Source of the DNA: Pseudidiomarina indica
Lineage (GTDB): Bacteria > Pseudomonadota > Gammaproteobacteria > Enterobacterales > Alteromonadaceae
DNA length: 64,000 bases
Direction of reading: 5' to 3'
NCBI GenBank assembly: GCA_029279945.1
Contig: JAJUHK010000002.1
Coordinates: 1 to 64,000, forward strand
In this document: positions 36,783-45,994 of the stretch, one piece after another
Layout: each line of letters begins with the position of its first letter
Numbering within the stretch: the first letter of the stretch is position 1
Notes under the pieces: generated by a model
Databases searched by the model: none
Told to the model about the DNA's origin: nothing
Seen by the model: only the letters and a program-made list of their open reading frames with translations
Position numbers and translations under genes: made by a program

Positions 36783-37367
36783 ATGGGTGACTATTTGCTC
36801 CTGTTGGTGGCAACAGTACTCGTCAATAACTTTGTACTAGTTAAATTCTTGGGGTTATGCCCGTTTATGGGCGTTTCAAATAAACTTGAAACGGCAATTG
36901 GTATGTCTGCCGCAACCACCTTTGTATTAACCTTAGCATCAGTCTGTAGCTACTTAGTGAACCAATATTTGTTAGTGCCGTTTGGGCTCACAGCGCTCCA
37001 AACGTTAACCTTTATCTTGGTTATTGCGGTGGTTGTGCAGTTTACCGAAATGGTCGTGCATAAGACCAGTCCGACCTTATACCGCTTGCTTGGTATTTAT
37101 TTACCATTGATTACTACGAACTGTGCGGTGCTCGGTGTGGCCTTATTGAACATCAACGAACAACATAACTTTATTCAATCGATCGTTTACGGTTTTGGTG
37201 CAGCGGTGGGTTTCTCGCTCGTGCTTATTTTATTTTCTGCACTCCGGGAACGCTTAGCTGCTGCAGATGTGCCTGTACCATTTAAGGGCGCTGCGGTTGC
37301 CATGGTTACAGCTGGACTCATGTCATTAGCATTCATGGGTTTTAGTGGTTTGGTGGCAGTCGCATGA
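36783..37367 (+). CDS. rsxA: Rnf/Rsx electron transport complex subunit A
   Basis: This 194-residue, six-helix inner-membrane protein begins [30 protein letters not shown], nearly the same as E. coli RsxA (193 aa). The Cys in LGLCPF and the mirrored TNCAVLG are cluster ligands shared with RsxE/NqrD-type subunits. The frame stays open upstream to 36687 without family similarity, so ATG 36783 was chosen; ATG 36771 is also possible. It is the first gene of the rsxABCDGE-nth operon. Confidence 0.95.
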   Translation: MGDYLLLLVATVLVNNFVLVKFLGLCPFMGVSNKLETAIGMSAATTFVLTLASVCSYLVNQYLLVPFGLTALQTLTFILVIAVVVQFTEMVVHKTSPTLYRLLGIYLPLITTNCAVLGVALLNINEQHNFIQSIVYGFGAAVGFSLVLILFSALRERLAAADVPVPFKGAAVAMVTAGLMSLAFMGFSGLVAVA

Positions 37368-37918
37368 GTTTAATTACAGCGTTAATCATCTTAGGTGTTC
37401 TGGCTTTAATTTTCGGGATTATTCTTGGCTTCGCTGCGGTTCGTTTCCATGTTGAAAGCGATCCCATTGTTGAACAAATCGACGCCTTATTACCACAAAC
37501 TCAATGTGGGCAATGCGGCTACCCTGGCTGTCGACCTTACGCTGAAGCTATTGCCAATGGTGAGGAAATTAATAAATGTCCTCCTGGCGGCGAGACCACC
37601 ATTAAAAACTTATCCGAGTTACTCGGTGTCGAAGCCAAACCGCTCGATGCCGCCCATGGTGCAGAGTCGGTCAAAAAAGTCGCCGTCATTCGGGAAGATG
37701 AGTGCATTGGCTGCACGAAATGTATTCAAGCGTGTCCTGTGGATGCGATTTTAGGTGCGGCTAAACACATGCACACTGTTATTGCTCACGAATGTACTGG
37801 TTGCGACTTGTGCGTTGAGCCTTGCCCGGTGGACTGTATCGATATGGTACCGGTGCCGGTTCGCCCTGATAACTGGCAGTGGGATCTTCAACAGATTCCA
37901 ATTCGGGTTGTGGAGTAA
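37364..37918 (+). CDS. rsxB: Rnf/Rsx electron transport complex iron-sulfur subunit B
   Basis: This 184-residue protein has one N-terminal membrane helix (about 5-27), a four-Cys Fe-S motif in [10 protein letters not shown], and two 4Fe-4S ferredoxin motifs, [12 protein letters not shown] and [12 protein letters not shown]. It passes electrons within the complex. The start overlaps the rsxA stop (ATGA), and the stop overlaps the rsxC start. Confidence 0.96.
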   Translation: MSLITALIILGVLALIFGIILGFAAVRFHVESDPIVEQIDALLPQTQCGQCGYPGCRPYAEAIANGEEINKCPPGGETTIKNLSELLGVEAKPLDAAHGAESVKKVAVIREDECIGCTKCIQACPVDAILGAAKHMHTVIAHECTGCDLCVEPCPVDCIDMVPVPVRPDNWQWDLQQIPIRVVE

Positions 37919-39528
37919 TGAAACCAATGTCAATAGCAACGAAAGAGATCGAGGCGGGACGGATCTGGGATTTCCCAGGTGGTATTCATCCACCTGAGCA
38001 TAAGCATCGTTCCAATCAGACACCCATTGCCCAGTTGTCGTTAGCGGAAACCTTTGTAATCCCCATTAAACAGCATACGGGAGCGCCAGGTGATATCATT
38101 GTTGCTGTAGGTGACCACGTCGTTGGGGGGCAACCATTAACCGATGCAGGACTCAATAACGGCCTGCCAGTCCACGCGCCCACGTCGGGTACGATCACCG
38201 CAATTGGTCCAGGCCGTATTGCTCATCCATCAGGGTTGCCTGATACGGTGATCACCCTAACCGCGGATGGCCGCGATGAACAGGTCACCATGCCTCCTAT
38301 CACTGACTTCCATGAACGTGGTCGCAGTGAATTACTCGATCGTATCAAACAAGCGGGTATCGCTGGATTAGGCGGTGCGGGCTTCCCCACCGCGCAAAAG
38401 TTTGCTCTGCAACGCCCTCTTGATTACCTCATCATTAATGGCGTCGAATGTGAACCCTATATTACTGCAGACGATCGGTTAATGCGCGAGCATGCACAGA
38501 CCATCATCGATGGCATCGAAATTTTATTGCATTTAGCCGGCTGTCAAAAAGCGATGTTAGCCATCGAGGCCAATAAACCAGAAGCCATTGCCCAGTTTGA
38601 GTCACTACTTCCGCATCACCCTGCGATCAGTTTGCGGGTGGTGCCGGTGAAATATCCGTCCGGTGGTGAAAAACAATTGATTCAATTAGTCACTGGACGT
38701 CAAGTTCCTAGTCGAGGATTACCCCTTGACGTGGGCTTAGTAGTACAAAACGTTGGCACAGCTTACGCTGTTGCTCGCGCTGTATTAGCCGGTGAACCGC
38801 TCATTCAGCGCGTGGTGACAGTGACCGGTGATCACGTCGAACGCCCAGGTAATTATTGGGTTAGAATTGGTACACCAGTAGCAGAGTTATTACACCAATG
38901 TGGCTTTAACCCAGGCCCACAGCAACGAGTGATTATGGGAGGGCCAATGATGGGCTTCACCCTGCCAGATTTAACGGTGCCGGTCGTTAAAATCACTAAC
39001 TGTATTTTGGTTCCCAGCTATGCTGAACTGCCACCTCCGGCGGCAGAAATGAATTGTATTCGCTGCGGTGCATGTGCTGATGTTTGCCCCGCACAATTAC
39101 TACCGCAGCAACTCCAATGGCTCGCCAAAGCCAAAGATTACGATGGCTTAGAAAAGCAAAACCTATTCGACTGTATTGAATGCGGCGCCTGTGCTTTTGT
39201 GTGCCCGAGTGAAATTCCACTGGTGCATTACTACCGTAAAGCGAAAGCAGAAGTTCGGCAGTTGGCCCGAGAAAAAATGAAATCTGAAGTCGCGCGTGAG
39301 CGTTTCGAAGCGCGTCAAATAAGGCTTGAACGCGAAAAGCAAGAACGGCTTGAGCGCCACCGCCGCGCCGCTGAAGCACGAAAAAAAGCACAAGCGGAAG
39401 CGGTTGCCAAAGGTGCCGATGATCCGCAAGACGCCATTCAGGCAGCCATTGCCCGTGCCAAAGCACGAAAAGCAGCACAAGCTGCGGCGGCAGCTGCGAA
39501 GCAATCAGATGATGAGAGTAACGTATGA
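37918..39528 (+). CDS. rsxC: Rnf/Rsx electron transport complex subunit C
   Basis: This 536-residue subunit has NADH/FMN-binding sequences (GIAGLGGAGFPTAQK, NGVECEPYITADDR) and two 4Fe-4S motifs, CIRCGACADVCP and CIECGACAFVCP. It should accept electrons from NADH. The final roughly 90 residues form a charged, Ala/Lys/Arg-rich helical tail, shorter than the repeat-rich tail of E. coli RsxC (740 aa). The start at 37918 overlaps the rsxB stop (TAATG); the ATG at 37927 has better spacing from GGAG and is an alternative. Confidence 0.95.
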   Translation: MKPMSIATKEIEAGRIWDFPGGIHPPEHKHRSNQTPIAQLSLAETFVIPIKQHTGAPGDIIVAVGDHVVGGQPLTDAGLNNGLPVHAPTSGTITAIGPGRIAHPSGLPDTVITLTADGRDEQVTMPPITDFHERGRSELLDRIKQAGIAGLGGAGFPTAQKFALQRPLDYLIINGVECEPYITADDRLMREHAQTIIDGIEILLHLAGCQKAMLAIEANKPEAIAQFESLLPHHPAISLRVVPVKYPSGGEKQLIQLVTGRQVPSRGLPLDVGLVVQNVGTAYAVARAVLAGEPLIQRVVTVTGDHVERPGNYWVRIGTPVAELLHQCGFNPGPQQRVIMGGPMMGFTLPDLTVPVVKITNCILVPSYAELPPPAAEMNCIRCGACADVCPAQLLPQQLQWLAKAKDYDGLEKQNLFDCIECGACAFVCPSEIPLVHYYRKAKAEVRQLAREKMKSEVARERFEARQIRLEREKQERLERHRRAAEARKKAQAEAVAKGADDPQDAIQAAIARAKARKAAQAAAAAAKQSDDESNV

Positions 39529-40583
39529 CGTTTAAGTTAGCTGCATCCCCTCACACACATAATAGACGCACCACCCAACAAGTGATGCGCTGGGTCTATT
39601 TAGCGTTGATTCCAGGCGTACTTATCCAAACATACTTCTTTGGCTTTGGAGTTTATGTTCAAATTCTTCTCGCCTTAGTCACCGCTTGGTTGTCCGAAGC
39701 TGCGGTGATGCACCTGCGCAACCGCCCAGTGCGCCATGCTTGGCAAGATCACACCGCCATTGTTACGGCGGTATTGTTGGCGATTGCTATTCCCGCCCTC
39801 GCACCCTGGTGGATTATCGTGATTGGTACCTTGTTTGCCATTGTTGTGGTTAAACATATCTATGGCGGCGTTGGACAAAACCTGTTTAACCCAGCGATGG
39901 CTGGTTATGTGTTGCTACTCATTTCGTTTCCCGTGCAGCTGACGAGCTGGCCTCTACCAACTGAATTAGCGCAATTACCGCTTCCCTTTGCCGATACCCT
40001 GAGCATTATTTTTACTGGGTTCACACAAGCTGGTCATAGCCTAGAACAATTACGGATAGGTGTAGATGGTATTACCATGGCAACGCCACTGGATAGCTTA
40101 CGCCACGACCTATCCCAATCACTGACACTAAGCGAAAGCTTAGCGAAACCAATCTTTGGGAGCCTCGGTGGCATCGGTTGGGCGTGGGTAAATGTTGGCT
40201 TTTTACTCGGCGGTTTAATTCTCCTCAAACAACGTATTATCAGCTGGCATATCCCCGGAGGCGTATTAGTTGGCTTGCTCGTTCCCGCCGCCATTTATTG
40301 GTTATTTAACCCTGATCAAGCGATAACACCATTACTGCACGCGCTCAGCGGTGCCACCATGCTAGGCGCATTTTTTATTGCCACTGATCCTGTGACAGCG
40401 GCCACTTCGAATAAAGGTCGATGGGTGTTTGGCTTGTTAATCGGGGGACTGATATTTGTCATTCGTACTTGGGGCGGCTACCCTGATGCGGTTGCATTTG
40501 CCGTGTTACTTGCGAACATGACGGTTCCAGTCATCGATAAATATACTCAACCCATTGCTTATGGGCATGGAGGCCGTCCATGA
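39525..40583 (+). CDS. rsxD: Rnf/Rsx electron transport complex subunit D
   Basis: This 352-residue membrane protein of the NqrB/RnfD family has about nine to ten helices. SGATMLGAFFIATDPVTAA (about residues 278-296) contains the SGAT threonine that carries covalently attached FMN in this family. It overlaps rsxC and rsxG by four bases each, so the operon is tightly coupled. Confidence 0.95.
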   Translation: MTFKLAASPHTHNRRTTQQVMRWVYLALIPGVLIQTYFFGFGVYVQILLALVTAWLSEAAVMHLRNRPVRHAWQDHTAIVTAVLLAIAIPALAPWWIIVIGTLFAIVVVKHIYGGVGQNLFNPAMAGYVLLLISFPVQLTSWPLPTELAQLPLPFADTLSIIFTGFTQAGHSLEQLRIGVDGITMATPLDSLRHDLSQSLTLSESLAKPIFGSLGGIGWAWVNVGFLLGGLILLKQRIISWHIPGGVLVGLLVPAAIYWLFNPDQAITPLLHALSGATMLGAFFIATDPVTAATSNKGRWVFGLLIGGLIFVIRTWGGYPDAVAFAVLLANMTVPVIDKYTQPIAYGHGGRP

Positions 40584-41227
40584 TTGTCACTAGTATGCAA
40601 CGCAATGGTTTCATCCTTGCTGCTTTTGCATTGATCGCCACATTGCTGGTGGTAGGGATCTCCAAACTCACGGAAGGCCCGATTGCAAGGCAACAAGAGC
40701 AAGAGCTCTTGCGCGTGTTGAACCAGATTATTTTGCCTGAATTGCACGATAACGATTTATACCAGAGCTGTACGCTCGTCCAGCATCCTGAGTTAGGCCA
40801 AGGTAAACGCCGTGCCTATCGTGCACAACGTGACGGAAAACCAACCGCCATAGCTGTTGAAGTAACGGCTCCAAATGGTTATAGCGGCGCTATTCACCTA
40901 CTTGTAGCCGTTCATACAGATGGTACAGTTGCCGGCGTACGCACGCTCGCGCATCAAGAAACACCCGGTTTAGGTGACAAAATAGAGTTACGGGTGAGTG
41001 ATTGGATCACTAATTTCAACGGCCAGCGTGTTAATGATGCTGACGATCCTCGATGGGCAGTAAAACGCTACGGCGGTATGTTTGATCAATTTACTGGGGC
41101 AACCATCACCCCGCAAGCTGTGGTGCAAGCGGTCAAACGAGCCGTCTTGGTAGTGACGACACAGCAGCAACACTGGCACGCCGCGCCCGCTAATTGCTAT
41201 TCACAGCATTCTGAGGTAACACCATGA
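40580..41227 (+). CDS. rsxG: Rnf/Rsx electron transport complex subunit G
   Basis: This 215-residue protein has one N-terminal membrane helix (about 10-28) and a periplasmic FMN-binding domain. [11 protein letters not shown] near residue 172 is the flavinylation motif (S/T-GAT). [12 protein letters not shown] is conserved in RnfG/NqrC. The covalent FMN would normally be attached by ApbE, which is not in the window. Confidence 0.95.
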   Translation: MIVTSMQRNGFILAAFALIATLLVVGISKLTEGPIARQQEQELLRVLNQIILPELHDNDLYQSCTLVQHPELGQGKRRAYRAQRDGKPTAIAVEVTAPNGYSGAIHLLVAVHTDGTVAGVRTLAHQETPGLGDKIELRVSDWITNFNGQRVNDADDPRWAVKRYGGMFDQFTGATITPQAVVQAVKRAVLVVTTQQQHWHAAPANCYSQHSEVTP

Positions 41228-41925
41228 GTCAAACTACATCTGTTTATAAAGAGCTTGCATGGCAAGGGTTATGGAAAAATAACGCTGGTTTAGTGCAGCT
41301 TCTCGGCCTGTGTCCGTTGCTCGCCGTTACCTCTAATATTACCAATGGGTTAGGCCTTGGATTAGCCACCTTATTAGTCTTGATTGGCTCCAATATTACA
41401 GTCAGTCTAATCCGTAAATATGTGCCGAATGAAATCCGTATTCCGGTGTTTGTCATGGTGATTGCGACTTTTGTGACTGTCGTGCAACTGCTGATCAACG
41501 CCTATTTATTTACCTTGTACCAAGCATTGGGAATTTTCATTCCGTTGATTGTCACAAATTGTCTTATTATTGGTCGCGCCGAGGCCTATGCTTCAAAAAA
41601 CTCTTGGCATCATAGTGCCTTTGACGGTTTGATGATGGGGTTGGGCTTTACCTTGGTGTTGGTTATACTGGGTGGGATTCGTGAAATCCTAGGCAACGGA
41701 ACTTTGTTCGACGGCGCTGACTTATTGTTGGGCGATTGGGCAACCTCACTACGGATTGACGTCTTTAGCGTTGATTACCCACTGCTGTTAGCAATACTGC
41801 CCCCCGGAGCCTTCATTGTGATGGGCTTTATTATTGCTGGCAAAAACTGGCTGGACAATTACCGTGCGGCACGTGCTAAGCAACCGCAAAAACAAGTGAC
41901 CCGTGCTCGTGTTACTGCACAATAG
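41224..41925 (+). CDS. rsxE: Rnf/Rsx electron transport complex subunit E
   Basis: This 233-residue six-helix membrane subunit is homologous to Rsx[17 protein letters not shown] and [14 protein letters not shown] hold the paired cysteines. It completes the six-subunit complex (A-B-C-D-G-E), which couples NADH:ferredoxin-type electron transfer to ion movement; in E. coli it keeps SoxR reduced. It overlaps rsxG by four bases, and nth follows after five bases. Confidence 0.95.
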   Translation: MSQTTSVYKELAWQGLWKNNAGLVQLLGLCPLLAVTSNITNGLGLGLATLLVLIGSNITVSLIRKYVPNEIRIPVFVMVIATFVTVVQLLINAYLFTLYQALGIFIPLIVTNCLIIGRAEAYASKNSWHHSAFDGLMMGLGFTLVLVILGGIREILGNGTLFDGADLLLGDWATSLRIDVFSVDYPLLLAILPPGAFIVMGFIIAGKNWLDNYRAARAKQPQKQVTRARVTAQ

Positions 41926-41930
41926 CAATC

Positions 41931-42569
41931 ATGAATAAACAGAAACGTATTGAAATATTAGAGCGACTACGCGCCAATAACCCCAACCCAACCACCGAAC
42001 TTGAATACAGTTCTACGTTTGAGTTGTTAATTGCAGTATTATTATCTGCTCAAGCAACAGACGTTGGGGTTAATAAGGCGACCCGCAAACTCTTTCCAGT
42101 GGCCAGAACACCGCAAGCTATGCTGGAATTAGGCGTCGATGGGGTTAAAGAATACATTAAGACAATTGGTCTTTTTAATTCAAAGGCAGAAAACATTATT
42201 AAAACCTGCCAAATTCTTGTCGACCTCTATCAAGGCGAAGTACCCGAAAGTCGTGAAGCCTTAGAGGCGTTACCGGGCGTCGGTCGCAAAACCGCAAATG
42301 TCGTGCTGAACACTGCGTTCGGTTGGCCTACCATAGCCGTGGATACCCACATTTTCCGGGTAGCTAACCGCACCAAATTTGCACCAGGTAAAACCGTGCG
42401 GGCAGTTGAGGATAAACTGGATAAAGTTATTCCTGCCGAGTTTAAGGTTGATGCTCACCACTGGTTCATCCTGCATGGTCGCTATACTTGCATTGCACGC
42501 AAACCGCGCTGTGGCAGCTGTATTATTGAAGATTTATGTGAATATAAAGACAAAACGTCTGACGATTAG
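41931..42569 (+). CDS. nth: Endonuclease III (DNA glycosylase/AP lyase)
   Basis: This 212-residue base-excision repair enzyme removes oxidised pyrimidines. The helix-hairpin-helix LPGVGRKTA includes the catalytic lysine K120, and D138 is in AVDTH. The 4Fe-4S cysteines are C187, C194, C197 and C203. All numbers coincide with E. coli Nth. It is the last gene of the rsx operon, a conserved linkage in Gammaproteobacteria. Confidence 0.97.
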   Translation: MNKQKRIEILERLRANNPNPTTELEYSSTFELLIAVLLSAQATDVGVNKATRKLFPVARTPQAMLELGVDGVKEYIKTIGLFNSKAENIIKTCQILVDLYQGEVPESREALEALPGVGRKTANVVLNTAFGWPTIAVDTHIFRVANRTKFAPGKTVRAVEDKLDKVIPAEFKVDAHHWFILHGRYTCIARKPRCGSCIIEDLCEYKDKTSDD

Positions 42570-42578
42570 GAGCTTTAC

Positions 42579-42983
42579 ATGCGTTTATTACATACCATGT
42601 TGCGTGTCGGTGATATGCAACGCTCAATCGATTTTTATACCAAACTACTTGGTATGAAGTTGCTCCGCACTGCCGATAACGAAGAGTATAAGTATTCGTT
42701 AGCCTTTGTCGGCTACGGCGATGAAATTGATCACACTGTACTTGAGTTAACTTACAACTGGGGCGTCACTGAGTACGACCACGGTACCGCCTTTGGCCAT
42801 ATCGCCATTGGTGTAGATGATATCTATGCTACCTGCGAACAACTCACTGCTGGTGGTGCTGACGTTTACCGTGCACCTGGCCCAGTCAAAGGCGGCAAAA
42901 CCTTGATTGCCTTTGTTCGTGATCCCGATGGGTACGCCATTGAGTTAATTGAGCGTAACACCGAGAACCCTGGGGATTTATGA
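42579..42983 (+). CDS. gloA: Lactoylglutathione lyase (glyoxalase I)
   Basis: This 134-residue vicinal-oxygen-chelate enzyme detoxifies methylglyoxal with glutathione. The metal ligands H5, E56, H74 and E122 are all present, at the same positions as in Ni-dependent E. coli GloA. GAGC lies a few bases before the ATG. It overlaps rnt by four bases (gloA-rnt pair). Confidence 0.96.
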   Translation: MRLLHTMLRVGDMQRSIDFYTKLLGMKLLRTADNEEYKYSLAFVGYGDEIDHTVLELTYNWGVTEYDHGTAFGHIAIGVDDIYATCEQLTAGGADVYRAPGPVKGGKTLIAFVRDPDGYAIELIERNTENPGDL

Positions 42984-43627
42984 GCAAACTAACCTCGAAC
43001 GAGCTCATGCAACATCGTTTCCGTGGGTACATGCCGGTGGTCATTGATGTTGAAACAGCAGGCTTTAACGCTAAAACTGATGCGTTATTAGAAATTGCAG
43101 CGGTGACGCTAACTTTTACTGCGGACGGTCTGCTCGTTCCTGCACAAACCTTGCATTACCACATTGAGCCGTTCGAGGGTGCTAATATTGAGCGGGCCGC
43201 TATCGAATTTAATGGTATTGAGCCATTTTCGCCATTACGTGGCGCTATCGATGAAGCTACCGCATTAAAAGAACTGTTCAAACCGATTCGAAAAGCACAA
43301 AAAGATGCAGGCTGCCAACGTTGTATATTGGTCGGACATAACGCGACCTTCGACCATGGCTTCCTCATGGCCGCCGCCGACCGGGCTAATATTAAGCGTA
43401 ATCCGTTTCACCCTTTCGTTACCTTTGATACGGCTGCACTAGCTGCTGTATTCTTAGGTCAAACGGTGTTGCTCAAAGCCTGTCAAGCCGCAGGGATCCC
43501 ATTTGATCATAAACAAGCACACTCAGCGCTATATGATACTGAACGTACCGCAGAATTATTTTGTTATATGGTGAATCGCTATCAACAACTGGGTGGATGG
43601 CCGTTAGAGCCTAACAACGAAGCCTGA
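42980..43627 (+). CDS. rnt: Ribonuclease T
   Basis: This 215-residue DEDDh-family 3'-5' exoribonuclease performs tRNA CCA-end turnover and final trimming of stable RNAs. The first acidic motif is D23-x-E25 in VIDVETAG, and the others are [11 protein letters not shown] and the [13 protein letters not shown] block. Length equals E. coli RNase T. It is cotranslated with gloA. A hairpin follows its stop. Confidence 0.96.
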   Translation: MSKLTSNELMQHRFRGYMPVVIDVETAGFNAKTDALLEIAAVTLTFTADGLLVPAQTLHYHIEPFEGANIERAAIEFNGIEPFSPLRGAIDEATALKELFKPIRKAQKDAGCQRCILVGHNATFDHGFLMAAADRANIKRNPFHPFVTFDTAALAAVFLGQTVLLKACQAAGIPFDHKQAHSALYDTERTAELFCYMVNRYQQLGGWPLEPNNEA

Positions 43628-43644
43628 GGAAATTCAGCTCAGGC
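43622..43644. terminator. Hairpin between convergent rnt and deaminase genes
   Basis: GCCTGAG (43622-43628) pairs perfectly with CTCAGGC (43638-43644) around a nine-base loop and overlaps both stop codons. A run of T is missing on either side, so efficiency as an intrinsic terminator is uncertain. Confidence 0.45.
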
Positions 43645-44081
43645 TATTCTCCGATATCCTCATTCCACAATTCTGGATGACGGTCGATAAAGGTTTCCAT
43701 CAGCTCAATACAGGTCTGATCTTGCAATACCACTACCTCCACACCCGCTTGTCGTAAACGTTCTTCAGCGCCCATAAAGGTTTTATTTTCACCGACAACC
43801 ACGCGTGGAATACCATACAGCTCGATTGCCCCGGAACACATACAGCAAGGTGACAGCGTGGTGTAAATCGTACATTCTCGGTAGACGTGCGCCGGCTGCC
43901 GCCCGGCATTTTCTAAAGCATCCATTTCCCCGTGCAGAATTGGACTACCCTGTTGTACGCGTCGGTTATGACCACGGCCAATAATTTTACCTTGGTATAC
44001 GAGTACCGAACCAATGGGCACTCCCCCCTCAGCTAAACCTTGTTGTGCTTCAGTAATCGCTGCTTGCATAAATTTATCCAT
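43644..44081 (-). CDS. Cytosine deaminase-like nucleoside/base deaminase (Fcy1 type)
   Basis: This 145-residue zinc deaminase has the active site HGE (H50, E52) and PCCMC (C79, C82). Unlike TadA, it resembles yeast cytosine deaminase Fcy1 along its whole length: GGVPIG at 19-24, GRGHNRR at 35-41, LHGEMDALENAGR at 49-61, YTTLSPC at 73-79, YGIPRVVVGEN at 89-99 and the C-terminal FIDRHPELWNEDIGE, including the conserved Trp and Asp near the Fcy1 active site. Deamination of cytosine to uracil for pyrimidine salvage is the likely role; related enzymes use other bases. It follows the DUF924 gene by 16 bases on the same strand. Confidence 0.85.
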   Translation of the reverse strand: MDKFMQAAITEAQQGLAEGGVPIGSVLVYQGKIIGRGHNRRVQQGSPILHGEMDALENAGRQPAHVYRECTIYTTLSPCCMCSGAIELYGIPRVVVGENKTFMGAEERLRQAGVEVVVLQDQTCIELMETFIDRHPELWNEDIGE

Positions 44082-44097
44082 CGATTGTTCCCTCTGT

Positions 44098-44646
44098 TTA
44101 GAATGATGAGCCGGGCTGCTTCAGGAACTCCACTTCTTCGCGCGTGGAAACCCGTCCTAAAATAGCATTACGATGCGGATAGCGCCCAAATCGATCAATG
44201 ATAGCTTTATGTTTTAATTCATAATCATAGTTGATTTCCAGACCTGGCTGGTTAAATAGTTGCACCGCTTGTTCATGAATTTCCGGTGATTCACTGTGCA
44301 TATAAGGCATATATAAAAAGGCTTTTTCGGCGTCATTCAGTTGCTGATCTAAACCCAAAGCAACCGCCTCTTGCGCTAACACTAAAGCGACGACGTCTTG
44401 CGTAAATGCTTGCGGGGTGTCACGGTAAATATTTCGAGAAAATTGATCTAAAACGATAATCTCTGCCAACCGGCCTTCAGCATTTTTTCGCCAGTGCCAA
44501 AGTTCACCACGGCTTGCAGCTATCAAAGTGGTGGCGAATTTGTCGTGAATTAGCGCATCCAAGGCGTCACTTTTCGCAAACCATTGCTGGGCACTTAGCT
44601 CATTGAACCAAAACTGCAGTACAGCAGCTGGGGAATGGGCGGACAT
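44098..44646 (-). CDS. DUF924 family protein
   Basis: This 182-residue all-helical (TPR-like) protein has the family blocks QFWFNELSAQQWFAKSDALD near the start, IIVLDQFSRNIYRDTPQAF, YMPYMHSE and RFGRYPHRNAILGR. The function is unknown. The ATG at 44646 has GGAGGA upstream; an earlier in-frame start at 44679 lacks a ribosome site. It is probably cotranscribed with the downstream deaminase. Confidence 0.87.
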   Translation of the reverse strand: MSAHSPAAVLQFWFNELSAQQWFAKSDALDALIHDKFATTLIAASRGELWHWRKNAEGRLAEIIVLDQFSRNIYRDTPQAFTQDVVALVLAQEAVALGLDQQLNDAEKAFLYMPYMHSESPEIHEQAVQLFNQPGLEINYDYELKHKAIIDRFGRYPHRNAILGRVSTREEVEFLKQPGSSF

Positions 44647-44746
44647 ATTCAGCTTCCTCCATCCAGGAAAATCAATCATATGGACAATTTTTGTACATGC
44701 ATGCTAACAGCGAATCATTCATCGTTGCAAATTTTCCCACACCAGC

Positions 44747-44773
44747 AAAAAAAAAGGCCGCAATAATGCGGCC
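44747..44773 (-). terminator. Rho-independent terminator of the peroxiredoxin gene
   Basis: Read leftward, GGCCGCATTATTGCGGCC (44773-44756) forms a seven- to eight-pair stem followed by nine T residues, directly after the peroxiredoxin stop. Confidence 0.93.
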
Positions 44774-44793
44774 TCTCTGTATCCATGACAAAC

Positions 44794-45399
44794 TTACAGC
44801 TTGTCTGCGTTCTTGGCTAAGTACGCTGCAACACCTTGTGGGTTGGCTTTCATACCTTCATCACCTTCTTTCCAACCAGCAGGGCACACTTCACCGTGCT
44901 TTTGGTGGAAATTCAAAGCGTCGACCAAGCGTAACATTTCATCAATGTTGCGACCTAATGGTAAATCGTTCACGATTTGGTGACGAACAACGCCTTCTTC
45001 ATCGATCAAGAATGAAGCACGGAATGCCACGCCATCAACTGGGTGCTCAACATCGTAAGCACGGCAAATAGTGTGCTTCACATCCGCAACTAATGGATAT
45101 TTAACTTGGCCGATACCACCGTCTGCTTCAGCAGTGTTACGCCACGCGTTGTGCGTGAACTGTGAGTCAATAGAAACACCGATAACTTCTACACCACGTT
45201 TCTTAAACTCATCCAAGCGGTGGTTAAACGCGATGAGCTCTGAAGGACATACGAAAGTAAAATCAAGCGGATAGAAGAACAATACCGCTTTTTTCCCTTG
45301 GATATGCTCATAAAAGTTAAAGCTATCAACAATTTCACCTGTGCCTAATACGGCTGCTGCGGTGAAGTTAGGAGCTTTACGACCGACTAATACACCCAT
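44794..45399 (-). CDS. Typical 2-Cys peroxiredoxin (AhpC/Prx1 type)
   Basis: This 201-residue thiol peroxidase reduces hydrogen peroxide and organic peroxides. The peroxidatic C51 is in DFTFVCPSE and the resolving C173 in GEVCPAGW. Length and C-terminus fit the AhpC/Prx1 group; no ahpF is adjacent, so thioredoxin or another reductant is likely. It is leftward with its own terminator, 28 bases downstream of grxD. Confidence 0.94.
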   Translation of the reverse strand: MGVLVGRKAPNFTAAAVLGTGEIVDSFNFYEHIQGKKAVLFFYPLDFTFVCPSELIAFNHRLDEFKKRGVEVIGVSIDSQFTHNAWRNTAEADGGIGQVKYPLVADVKHTICRAYDVEHPVDGVAFRASFLIDEEGVVRHQIVNDLPLGRNIDEMLRLVDALNFHQKHGEVCPAGWKEGDEGMKANPQGVAAYLAKNADKL

Positions 45400-45427
45400 T
45401 GTTTCTTCTCCATTTAGTTATTGTAAG

Positions 45428-45766
45428 TTATTCAGCTGCTGGTGCCGGGTGGCGCGCAGCAACTTCGCTAATTAATTCCTGTAACTCACCCTTTTGATAC
45501 ATTTCCAAAATGATATCACAACCACCAATCAACTCACCCTCTACCCACAATTGTGGGAAGGTTGGCCAATCCGCATACTTTGGTAGTTCCGCACGGATAT
45601 CTGGATTTTGCAGAATATCAACGTAAGCGAAAGCGTGGCCACAACTCATCAGTGCTTGCGACGCTTGAGCGGAAAATCCGCAGCTTGGTAATTTTGGCGA
45701 CCCTTTCATGTACAACAAAATCGGATTTTCGGCGATCTGTTGTTTAATTTTTTCAACAGTTTCCAT
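45428..45766 (-). CDS. grxD: Monothiol glutaredoxin Grx4 (GrxD)
   Basis: This 112-residue protein has the CGFS active site at 29-32 in a KGSPKLPSCGFS context, WPTFPQLWVEGELIGGCD for glutathione binding, and an Ala-rich tail. Such proteins carry 2Fe-2S clusters for Fe-S trafficking. The start METVEKIKQQ matches the family; the frame runs on upstream for 46 codons without similarity. It lies between the peroxiredoxin and the divergent sodB, all concerned with iron and oxidative stress. Confidence 0.94.
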   Translation of the reverse strand: METVEKIKQQIAENPILLYMKGSPKLPSCGFSAQASQALMSCGHAFAYVDILQNPDIRAELPKYADWPTFPQLWVEGELIGGCDIILEMYQKGELQELISEVAARHPAPAAE

Positions 45767-45814
45767 AACGACCCCGTGAGTTACTAGGTTTGCAATGTGA
45801 TCTAGTATACCATG

Positions 45815-45916
45815 TGCGTACCAGACATTCAGTACGCAAAAGCGACAGAAAACAAGTATACTGCAGTTAAATGTAGCCCTTGTTTTTGGGGATTTTGTCC
45901 CCATATCAAGATATGG
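45815..45916. promoter_or_regulatory. Inverted repeats in the grxD/sodB divergent region
   Basis: Three perfect inverted repeats lie in about 100 bases: TGCGTAC(N10)GTACGCA at 45815-45838, GGGGA(N5)TCCCC at 45888-45902 and CCATATC-aa-GATATGG at 45901-45916. They are candidate regulator sites or mRNA structures for grxD, sodB or both. None is a match I can assign to Fur, OxyR or IscR. Confidence 0.4.
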
Positions 45917-45923
45917 TACCGCT

Positions 45924-45952
45924 TTGTTGTGAATTCAATGGTATCCTATAAA
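45924..45952 (+). promoter_or_regulatory. Candidate sodB promoter
   Basis: TTGTTG (45924-45929) and TATAAA (45947-45952) are 17 bases apart, about 43 bases before the sodB ATG. The palindrome CCATATC-aa-GATATGG ends eight bases upstream of the -35. Confidence 0.6.
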
Positions 45953-45994
45953 GAATTCAAACAAGACATTTATCAACAATAACGGAGAGTTGAC

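Noticed and set aside
38996-39504. Leftward frames of 110-160 codons opposite rsxC
   Set aside because: Caused by the Ala/Lys/Arg-rich low-complexity region of rsxC; they have no independent support.
44691-45274. Rightward open frames opposite the peroxiredoxin gene
   Set aside because: Antisense shadows of a strongly conserved gene, with no ribosome sites and no recognisable protein features.
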